64,000 nt of DNA from Pandoraea aquatica (GTDB lineage Bacteria; Pseudomonadota; Gammaproteobacteria; Burkholderiales; Burkholderiaceae), in contig NZ_CABPSN010000001.1 in NCBI RefSeq assembly GCF_902459565.1, forward strand, positions 496,001-560,000. The letters are read 5' to 3'. The position numbers and the translations under genes were made by a program. Positions 57,788-64,000 of the stretch are shown here, one piece after another (the first letter of the stretch is position 1; every line of letters starts with the position of its first letter). Under the pieces are notes generated by a model that had not been told where the DNA came from, did not search any database, and saw only the letters and a program-made list of their open reading frames with translations.

Positions 57788-58717
57788 ATGGACCGAATCG
57801 ACGCCATGAAGGTCTTCGTCGCCACCGTCGACGAAGGCAGCCTCGCCGGCGCTGCCCGGCGTCTCGGACGCTCGGCGGCCGCCGTGAGCCGCGCCATCGC
57901 CTATCTCGAGACGCACACCGGCACCGCGCTACTCCATCGCACCACGCGCACGCTCAAGCTGAGCGCCGCCGGAGAACGGTATGCGGCCGCCTGCCGGCGC
58001 ATTCTGCTCGACCTCGACGAAGCCGACGTCATCGCCGCCGGTGAGCGCTCTGCCCCGCGCGGACAACTGACCGTCTCCATGTCGCTCGCCGCGGGTGAGA
58101 CGTTCATGCGCGAGATCGCCGAAGCGTTCATCGAGCGCTACCCCGACGTCGTGGTCCGTCTGCAAATGAGCGACCTGCCGGTGAACCTGATCGACGAAGG
58201 CGTCGATGTGGCGGTACGCGTGGCGCACCTGCCCGACTCGTCGCTGGTGGCGACGCAGGTGGGAGAAGTGCGACGCATCATCGCCGCTTCCCCCGAATAT
58301 CTCGCCTCGCACCCGCCCATCGAGACGCCTGCCGATCTGTCGAAACATCGCATCGTTTCCATGACGTACTTCGGCATCGACTCGTGGCGCTTCCCGCCCA
58401 CGGGGCGCAGCACCGTGCCGCAGATCGTGCAGTTCACGCCGCGTCTGATCGTCAACTCGATCCGGGCGGCCATCGCATCGGTCGTGGCCGGGCACGGCGT
58501 GGCGCGCATGCTTTCGTATCACATCGTCGACGAACTGGAGCGCGGGACGTTGAAGATCATCCTCCAGAACTACGAGCATCCGCCGATGCCGGTGCACGTC
58601 ATCACGCCACAGGGACGGCTGGCGGTGCCCAAAGTGCGTGCGTTCGTGGACTTCGCAGTGCCGCGTCTGCGCAAGCATTTCTCGCATGCGCACAAGCTGG
58701 CGGCGGGCAAGCGTTAA
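57788..58717 (+). CDS. LysR-family transcriptional regulator
   Basis: A 309-residue LTTR starting MDRIDAMKVFVATVDEGSLA, with turn helix RSAAAVSRAIAYLETHTGTA and an effector domain of the CrgA-like type (VDVAVRVAHLPDSSLVATQV). Divergent from the GST gene, 111 bp apart; it probably controls it. I saw no clean dyad in that gap. Confidence 0.85.
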   Translation: MDRIDAMKVFVATVDEGSLAGAARRLGRSAAAVSRAIAYLETHTGTALLHRTTRTLKLSAAGERYAAACRRILLDLDEADVIAAGERSAPRGQLTVSMSLAAGETFMREIAEAFIERYPDVVVRLQMSDLPVNLIDEGVDVAVRVAHLPDSSLVATQVGEVRRIIAASPEYLASHPPIETPADLSKHRIVSMTYFGIDSWRFPPTGRSTVPQIVQFTPRLIVNSIRAAIASVVAGHGVARMLSYHIVDELERGTLKIILQNYEHPPMPVHVITPQGRLAVPKVRAFVDFAVPRLRKHFSHAHKLAAGKR

Positions 58718-58889
58718 GGGGTGACCGGCCCCGTTGGACGGACAAAATGCGCGCCGATTCGTACGCCGTGCGGAAGAATGACTTCCGACGCACAGCCGTT
58801 CTCTGACGCACCGCAGCAACCTACACTGACTCCATCGCCTTTGCGCGCCGCGCCGGTTGATGCGCGACGCAGCGTCCCCCGGAGTCATC

Positions 58890-60092
58890 ATGTCCAACGC
58901 AGTCCTCGGCGGCACATCGACCGCCCCCTTCAACGCCTGGCGCGCCACGCTTTGCGCCGCCTGCGCGAGTCTCATCGGTATCGGCTTTGCCCGCTTCGCT
59001 TACACCGCCCTGCTGCCCGCGATCATCGGCGCGCACTGGTTCGCACCCTCGACGGCGGCGTATCTGGGGGCCGCGAATCTCGGCGGTTATCTCGCCGGTG
59101 CGCTGGGTGCTCGCGTGCTGTCGCGTCATGCGTCGAACGTGACGATCCTGCGCGTGATGATGCTGCTGGTCGTCGCGGCATTCTTCGCCTGTGCGTGGCC
59201 GCTCTCGTTTCTGTGGTTCTTCGCGTGGCGTTTTGTGTCGGGCTTCGCGGGCGGCGTGTTGATGGTGATTGCCGCGCCGTCCGTGCTCGCACACGTCACA
59301 CCGTCGCGACGTGGCATCGTGAGCGGCGCGATCTTCGCGGGCCTTGGGTTGGGAATCGCCGCATCGGGCACGCTCGTGCCGCTGCTGCTGCGCCAGGGAC
59401 TCGCGCAAACGTGGATCGGGTTGGGCGTGTTGTCGCTGGTCCTGACAGTCGTCGCATGGCGCGGCTGGCCAGCGAGTGCCCCAGCGGCAGCAGCGACGGC
59501 CGCGCATCCGAAACATCGCCCAGCCGCCCCGATCACGCTGCGCTCGCTCTACATCGAATACGCGCTGAACGCCGTAGCGCTGGTGCCGCACATGATCTTC
59601 CTGGTGGATTACGTGGCACGCGGGCTGGGCAAAGGACTCGACGCGGGCGCGAATTACTGGGTGCTGTACGGACTGGGGGCCATTGTCGGTCCGCTCTTCG
59701 TCGGGCACCTCGCCGATCGCATTGGCTTTGCGCGAGCCTTGCGGGTCGCGTACGTCGCGCAGATGTTCGCCGTGATCCTGCCCGTGCTTGGCCTCGGACT
59801 GCCTGCGCTGATCGTCTCCAGCATGGTGATGGGCGCATTCACGCCGGGCATCGTGCCGTTGGTTCTCGGCCGTGTGAACGAACTCCTCGCCCATCATCCC
59901 GCCTCGCAGAAAGGCGCGTGGAGCACCGCGACGACCAGCTTCGCCACCTTTCAGGCAGGCGCTGCGTACGGGCTGTCGTTCCTCTTCGCGGCGACGTCCG
60001 GTAACTACTCGCTGCTGTTCGTCGTGGGCGGCGTCGCCATGACGCTCGGGTTGGCGGTGAACCTCGTCGCGGCGAGGATGGCACGGGCCTGA
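58890..60092 (+). CDS. YbfB/YjiJ-family MFS transporter
   Basis: A 400-residue, 12-helix permease of the YbfB/YjiJ group: IGIGFARFAYTALLPAIIGA on helix 1, GYLAGALGARVLSR in loop 2-3, WRFVSGFAGGVLMVIAAPSV on helix 4 and GHLADRIGFARAL in the second half. Substrates are unknown; some are efflux proteins. CCGGAG precedes the ATG. It is convergent with the MBL-fold hydrolase gene, only 4 bp apart. Confidence 0.8.
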   Translation: MSNAVLGGTSTAPFNAWRATLCAACASLIGIGFARFAYTALLPAIIGAHWFAPSTAAYLGAANLGGYLAGALGARVLSRHASNVTILRVMMLLVVAAFFACAWPLSFLWFFAWRFVSGFAGGVLMVIAAPSVLAHVTPSRRGIVSGAIFAGLGLGIAASGTLVPLLLRQGLAQTWIGLGVLSLVLTVVAWRGWPASAPAAAATAAHPKHRPAAPITLRSLYIEYALNAVALVPHMIFLVDYVARGLGKGLDAGANYWVLYGLGAIVGPLFVGHLADRIGFARALRVAYVAQMFAVILPVLGLGLPALIVSSMVMGAFTPGIVPLVLGRVNELLAHHPASQKGAWSTATTSFATFQAGAAYGLSFLFAATSGNYSLLFVVGGVAMTLGLAVNLVAARMARA

Positions 60093-60096
60093 CGCA

Positions 60097-60951
60097 TCAC
60101 CTATCGGTCTCGTACGCGAGACCGTACGCGCCCTTCGCACGACGAATCCTCGCGAAGCCGGGTTCGCCCAGATGCATCCCTGCGATCAGCACGCCGTCAG
60201 CGCTGACGCTATCGAGCAACCGCGAGCGGGTTATCGCTGCGAGCGACGCATCCTGATCGAACGCAATCGTGACGTCGGGCCGCTGGATCTGGATATGCGG
60301 GAAGTGCACGATGTCGCCCCAGACGAGCAACCCCGCCTCACGCGATTCGACGAGAAAGCCGGTGTGGCCTTCCGTGTGCCCGGGCAGCGACATCGCCTGA
60401 ATTCCGGGGAGCACTTCACCGCCGCTGAAGGTGCGCAGTTGTTCGCGGTAGCCGTCGAACACGCCGCGCGCGATCTGGAAGTTGCCCCGCGCCCGCTCAC
60501 TGGCGCGCGCTAGATTGGCATCGTCCTGCCAAAACGCCATCTCTCGCTCGTTGACGACAAGCTCTGCGTTCGGGAACGCCCGCTGTCCATCCGACGTCAT
60601 CAACCCTCCGACATGATCCGGATGTGCGTGCGTGAGCAGCACTGTGTCGATGGCATCCGGTGCGATGCCCGCATGCCGAAGATTTGCGTTCAGATGGCCA
60701 CCCCATTGCTTGATGCCGCCCGCCCCGCTGTCGATGAGTACAGTGCGTCCGCCGCCTTGCACCACGTAGCAGTTGATGTGGATGACAGCGGGATCGGATT
60801 CACCGGCAGCACGCTGGATGCTGTCGGCGTCGACGGCGTCGATGTTCGACAGGAAGTCGAAACTCGCCGTGAGATAGCCGTCGCTGATGGCTGTCACGGT
60901 GAAGTCGCCGATCTGCTGGCGCGGCAGGTGCTGAACGTGGGGGAAAGACAT
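60097..60951 (-). CDS. MBL-fold metallo-hydrolase
   Basis: A 284-residue metallo-beta-lactamase fold protein. The zinc motif is H108-A-H110-P-D112-H113 (LLTHAHPDHVGG), with the third His in LPGHTEGHTGF and Asp in LVWGDIVHFP. It resembles the AttM/lactonase-like and AidC-like group but has no diagnostic residue for quorum-signal lactonase. It has no signal peptide. It is likely cotranscribed with the gene at 61012 (60 bp upstream) and controlled by the divergent LysR at 61722. Confidence 0.8.
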   Translation of the reverse strand: MSFPHVQHLPRQQIGDFTVTAISDGYLTASFDFLSNIDAVDADSIQRAAGESDPAVIHINCYVVQGGGRTVLIDSGAGGIKQWGGHLNANLRHAGIAPDAIDTVLLTHAHPDHVGGLMTSDGQRAFPNAELVVNEREMAFWQDDANLARASERARGNFQIARGVFDGYREQLRTFSGGEVLPGIQAMSLPGHTEGHTGFLVESREAGLLVWGDIVHFPHIQIQRPDVTIAFDQDASLAAITRSRLLDSVSADGVLIAGMHLGEPGFARIRRAKGAYGLAYETDR

Positions 60952-61011
60952 CTTGCGACTCCTGAACGGGTAGTTACGCGTGCCGAAATTCGGCGCGCCT
61001 CAGCGGGGCAT

Positions 61012-61542
61012 TCAGCGGGACAATTCGCTGCGATTAAGTTGTTCGCCCATCGGCACGTAGAGATGCACGCCTTGCGGCGGCTCCGCGAGACGCATGGCTT
61101 CGTCCGCCGACACCACGGCAAGCCAGCGGTGCGCCGGCGCTTTCTCCAACGCCACCGCTTGCATGGCGATCGGCTTCAGCCCCATGTCGATCAGCGGCTC
61201 GGGTCCGCTCGCGCAGAGCGCCAGGCGCTCGCTCATCCGCACGGCAGGGGCCAAGCCGATGTCGCTGTACAGATTTCGATGCCAGTCCGTGATGTGTTGC
61301 TGCCACCGTGCGAAGTTGCCGCCGCCTTTCTGGCGGTATTCGTCGCCGGTCAGCACGTCCAACCCGTCGACCGTATGCATGGCGAGATACACGGGGCATC
61401 CCGCGGTGACGGCCTTGAATCGTTGTGACGATTGAAAGCCCGTCACCGAAATTAGGGCGGGCAGCTTTTCGCGACTGTAGAAGTCGTTCCATTCGGCTTC
61501 GCTGGCAGCGTCGGCGAAGGTGCACTCGACGGTGTAGATCAT
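61012..61542 (-). CDS. Small EthD/NIPSNAP-like hypothetical protein
   Basis: A 176-residue protein. MIYTVECTFADAASEAEWND, then FYSREKLPALISVTGFQSSQ looks like a dimeric alpha/beta-barrel domain (EthD/ABM-like), followed by the second half with KPIAMQAVALEKAPAHRWLA. Function unknown. GGGAGCG lies upstream. It is the first gene of a unit with the MBL hydrolase and divergent from the LysR gene. Confidence 0.55.
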   Translation of the reverse strand: MIYTVECTFADAASEAEWNDFYSREKLPALISVTGFQSSQRFKAVTAGCPVYLAMHTVDGLDVLTGDEYRQKGGGNFARWQQHITDWHRNLYSDIGLAPAVRMSERLALCASGPEPLIDMGLKPIAMQAVALEKAPAHRWLAVVSADEAMRLAEPPQGVHLYVPMGEQLNRSELSR

Positions 61543-61609
61543 GGTGTGTCGTCGCTCCCGGAGGTTGAGCATTCGCGCGTGACTTGCGCGGGATTTGTGC
61601 GTTTTCATT

Positions 61610-61624
61610 GCATGAACGTAATGC
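61610..61624. promoter_or_regulatory. Possible LysR-type operator
   Basis: GCAT-GAACGTA-ATGC is a 4-7-4 dyad with T-N11-A-like spacing, 68 bp upstream of the gene starting at 61542 and 98 bp from the LysR start. The arms are short. Confidence 0.3.
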
Positions 61625-61721
61625 TAATCTGGCGTTTTCGACGTCCATAACGACTTCCGATCAGTCTTCAGTGATATTTAATCAAGCTGACGACCATTAC
61701 CCTCCCACCGACCGAACCCAG

Positions 61722-62615
61722 ATGCGACGCAAGATCCCGAGCCACTCCGCCCTACTCGCCTTCGAGGCCGCTGCTCGACACGGGAGCTTCGCGCGTGCTG
61801 CCGACGAGTTGGCCCGCACCGAAGGTGCCGTCAGTCGTCAGATCGGACGGTTGGAGGACTTTCTGGGCGTGACGTTGTTCGAGCGCATCGGCAACCGTGT
61901 GCGTTTGCTGCCCAACGGTGCGCGATACGCCGCGCAGGTGCGCGAAACGCTGGACCGGCTGGAGCGGGACAGCCTGTATCTGATGGGGCAACCGTCCGAG
62001 GGCGCGAGTCTCGATATCGCCGCGACACCGACTTTCGCCACGCGCTGGCTCATCCCCCGGTTGGCGCGCTTTCAGGATAAACATCCGAACATTACCGTCC
62101 ACCTCTCGGAATGTATGGCGCCCTTCCTACTGGCGGGTAGCGGGTTCGATGCGGCGATCCATTTCGAGCATCCGGCATGGGCCGGAATGCACGTACACCG
62201 TCTGCTGGAAGAAGTGTTGATTCCGGTGTGCAGCCCGTCGCTGTTGGCCCGTGCGGGGGAAGGCGCGTCGCTGGACGACTTGCCGCGTCTGCATCGTCGC
62301 CAGAATCCGGACGCCTGGCAGCACTACGCGCAGGGCACCGGCATCATGCTGACCAACTCAGCCGTAGGCGCGCGTTACGACCTTCACTCGATGCTGATCG
62401 AAGCCGCATTGGCAGGTCTGGGCGTGGCGCTGGTGCCGCGTCTTTACGTCGGGGCCGAGCTTGAGAAAGGCCGTCTGGTCGCGCCGTGGCCGCAGGACAG
62501 CGCTGTGGCGAAGAACTTCTGTCTCGTGCTACCCGAGCCGCTCGCATTGGCTCACGGACCGATTCGCACGTTCTCGGATTGGCTGCTTGATGAGGCTGGT
62601 GCGACACCTTCCTGA
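61722..62615 (+). CDS. LysR-family transcriptional regulator, GcvA-like
   Basis: A 297-residue LTTR of the GcvA/AmpR group: KIPSHSALLAFEAAARHGSF, then ARTEGAVSRQIGRLEDFLGV and the TPTFATRWLIPRLARFQ start of the effector domain, typical of GcvA. The ATG at 61722 opens the conserved sequence; no strong ribosome site. It is divergent from the 61012/60097 unit, which it probably controls. Confidence 0.85.
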   Translation: MRRKIPSHSALLAFEAAARHGSFARAADELARTEGAVSRQIGRLEDFLGVTLFERIGNRVRLLPNGARYAAQVRETLDRLERDSLYLMGQPSEGASLDIAATPTFATRWLIPRLARFQDKHPNITVHLSECMAPFLLAGSGFDAAIHFEHPAWAGMHVHRLLEEVLIPVCSPSLLARAGEGASLDDLPRLHRRQNPDAWQHYAQGTGIMLTNSAVGARYDLHSMLIEAALAGLGVALVPRLYVGAELEKGRLVAPWPQDSAVAKNFCLVLPEPLALAHGPIRTFSDWLLDEAGATPS

Positions 62616-62638
62616 GGCTCGAAGCGCCCTCACTCAAC

Positions 62639-63391
62639 TCATCGCCACGCCGCACTCAACATCACGCCGCCGGAGACGATCAGCATCGTATCGAGCAAGC
62701 GCTGGAAGACGCTCGGCGTAATGCCGAGGACGAAGCGCTTGCCAAGCATGGTGCCCAGCATCAGCGTCATGCCGACGATCAGGCCATTGGCCCAGGCTTC
62801 GGGCGGCAGCGCACCCAGCCCTGAGAACATCAGCACCTTGGCGACGTAGATGAAGACGGAGCTGGCCGACTCAGCGCCGAGGAACGCACCGCCCGACAAG
62901 CCGTACGCGGCGAATGCCGGAACGCTGAGCGGCCCCGTCGACAGCACGATGCCCGTCAGAAAGCCGATCACCGCGCCCACCGCCGCCAGTTGCCACAGCG
63001 TCAGACGCCACTGATGGCGTCGAAGGAAATGACGGGTCGGCACCATGGCGATAAAGAACGCCCCCAGCGCGATATCGACGGCGGTCGACGGGAGGCTCCA
63101 GAGTGTCTTCGCACCGAGGGCGGCCGCCGGTGCACCCGGCACCGAGTAGGCGAGCACGGCGCGCCAGTCGATCTCGCGCCACCACGCCACCACCTTCGAG
63201 AGATTGCCGACGATGGCCGCAACCGCCATGATCGGCACCGCCTGTTTCGGGCCGTACGTGTACACCAGCACCGGCAGCAGCATCATCGACGATCCCGTGC
63301 CGACCACCCCGCTGACCGCCCCCGCCGCCGTTCCGACGATGGCGATCATGACCATGCCCCACGCGTGTCCCGCCAAGAATCCTGCCAACAT
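62639..63391 (-). CDS. TauE/SafE-family sulfite/organosulfonate exporter
   Basis: A 250-residue protein with seven or eight membrane helices (MVMIAIVGTAAGAVSGVVGT, MMLLPVLVYTYGPKQAVPIM and others). GVVGTGSSMMLLPVL is the first half-repeat glycine-rich signature, and GFLTGIVLSTGPLSVPAFAA its second copy. Members export sulfite, sulfoacetate or other small anions. GAGG precedes the ATG at 63391. It lies between two LysR genes; the right one (63610) is divergent, and three 16-bp tandem repeats lie between them. Confidence 0.85.
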   Translation of the reverse strand: MLAGFLAGHAWGMVMIAIVGTAAGAVSGVVGTGSSMMLLPVLVYTYGPKQAVPIMAVAAIVGNLSKVVAWWREIDWRAVLAYSVPGAPAAALGAKTLWSLPSTAVDIALGAFFIAMVPTRHFLRRHQWRLTLWQLAAVGAVIGFLTGIVLSTGPLSVPAFAAYGLSGGAFLGAESASSVFIYVAKVLMFSGLGALPPEAWANGLIVGMTLMLGTMLGKRFVLGITPSVFQRLLDTMLIVSGGVMLSAAWR

Positions 63392-63433
63392 CCGTGCCTC
63401 GCGATTTACCGATCCCTTCACGCTATCGAGCCG

Positions 63434-63481
63434 TCTAAGTATCAAGCCCTCTAAGTATCAAGCTCTCTAAGTATCAAGCTC
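63434..63481. repeat. Three 16-bp tandem direct repeats
   Basis: The unit TCTAAGTATCAAGCTC occurs at 63434-63449 (with one C for T), 63450-63465 and 63466-63481, in the gap between the TauE gene and the LysR gene, 43 bp upstream of the TauE start. Iterated sites at a divergent promoter may be regulator-binding iterons or a slippage product. Confidence 0.8.
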
Positions 63482-63609
63482 TCTCAGGCAGCGTGAACCC
63501 TAGCCGCGACGATAAAGCATGATGCATGCTCACACCATCGACGAATTCGCCGCCCTTCTGTGATAAAAAGTCACAGTTCATTGACGACGTCGCCTTTCAG
63601 AGCCCCAAC

Positions 63610-64000
63610 ATGTCGCGCCAACTACCGCCGTTGCATGCCCTGCGTGTTTTCGAAACCGCCGCACGCGCCGAGAGCCTCAGCGCCGCCGCGCAGGAATTGT
63701 CGATCACACATGGTGCCGTGAGCCGTCAGATCGCCTTGCTCGAAGAGTGGCTGGGGCAAACGTTGTTCGTCCGTCAGGGCCAGCGCAATGTCGCGACGGA
63801 CCACGCGCGGGCATTCGCCGCAGAGATCAGCGCCGCGTTCGACCTCATTGGCGACGCGGCGCTGCGCTTCGGTAAAGCACCGCAAACGCGCGTGGTACGC
63901 GTCAACGCGCAGACGACGCTTGCCATGCACTGGCTGATCGCGCGGCTGCCCACGTTCCATGCGGCTCACCCGGATGTGCAGGTGGTCGTCACCACCTCGA
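63610..64000 (+). CDS. LysR-family regulator, N-terminal part (cut by window edge)
   Basis: The first 130 codons of an LTTR of the GcvA group: MSRQLPPLHALRVFETAARA, turn helix ITHGAVSRQIALLEEWLGQT, and the start of the effector domain (VNAQTTLAMHWLIARLPTFH). The gene runs past the window end. Divergent from the TauE/SafE exporter gene, its likely target. Confidence 0.85.
   Translation, partial: MSRQLPPLHALRVFETAARAESLSAAAQELSITHGAVSRQIALLEEWLGQTLFVRQGQRNVATDHARAFAAEISAAFDLIGDAALRFGKAPQTRVVRVNAQTTLAMHWLIARLPTFHAAHPDVQVVVTTS

Overview
The window reads as chromosome of a GC-rich betaproteobacterium of the order Burkholderiales. The porin signal sequence, a paired AidA/PixA-type inclusion-body gene set, seven LysR-type regulators, many GGAGAC-type ribosome binding sites and catabolic clusters each with its own regulator all fit Pandoraea, Burkholderia or Cupriavidus relatives; Pandoraea is my best guess (inference, no rRNA or housekeeping marker is present). 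I see no transposase, integrase, tRNA, rRNA or CRISPR array. Coding density is high.

Left part (1-15.2 kb). A truncated porin, a VOC-fold protein and a GntR/FCD regulator share an 11-bp operator-like sequence. Two AidA/PixA-like proteins follow. Then comes a nitrogen-compound catabolism island: two cytosine-deaminase-like amidohydrolases, an (S)-ureidoglycine aminohydrolase, a LysR regulator, a gamma-glutamyltransferase-like Tat protein, a DUF1097 membrane protein, a two-component system, a hydantoin-racemase-like protein lacking one catalytic Cys, and an NCS1 nucleobase/hydantoin transporter whose leader can fold into a three-way-junction RNA.

Middle part (15.3-30.6 kb). An AAA ATPase/hydrolase pair; a LysR/SDR divergent pair; an IclR-cupin/MFS divergent unit with two perfect 17-bp palindromes; and a five-gene operon (crotonase, 3-hydroxyacyl-CoA-type dehydrogenase, BKACE beta-keto-acid cleavage enzyme, ABC substrate-binding protein, feruloyl-CoA-synthase-like ligase). 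That operon faces a BzdR/BoxR-type regulator (HTH plus shikimate-kinase-like domain) across an intergenic region with a 30-bp near-perfect palindrome and a match to the BzdR operator pattern. It looks like an acyl-CoA pathway for an aromatic or related acid ending in BKACE cleavage, and is the best candidate for an undescribed system.

30.6-36.4 kb is an iron-uptake unit: Fur box, FecI sigma, FecR, TonB receptor with signalling domain, and an exported enterochelin-esterase-like hydrolase, with no siderophore biosynthesis genes.

Right part (36.4-64 kb). A MerR/DUF2938 pair, an FRG-domain protein, a PAS-GAF-diguanylate cyclase, a Tat amidase, a DapA-family aldolase, a chemoreceptor, a YdcZ transporter, an IclR-MFS-AroQ-like cluster (the dehydroquinase-like protein has lost a catalytic His), a TetR/epoxide hydrolase pair, several LysR-controlled enzyme or transporter genes, a DUF2252 protein, a GST, an MBL-fold hydrolase and a TauE/SafE exporter, ending inside another LysR gene. 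Several divergent regulator/target pairs carry visible dyad operators, listed individually.
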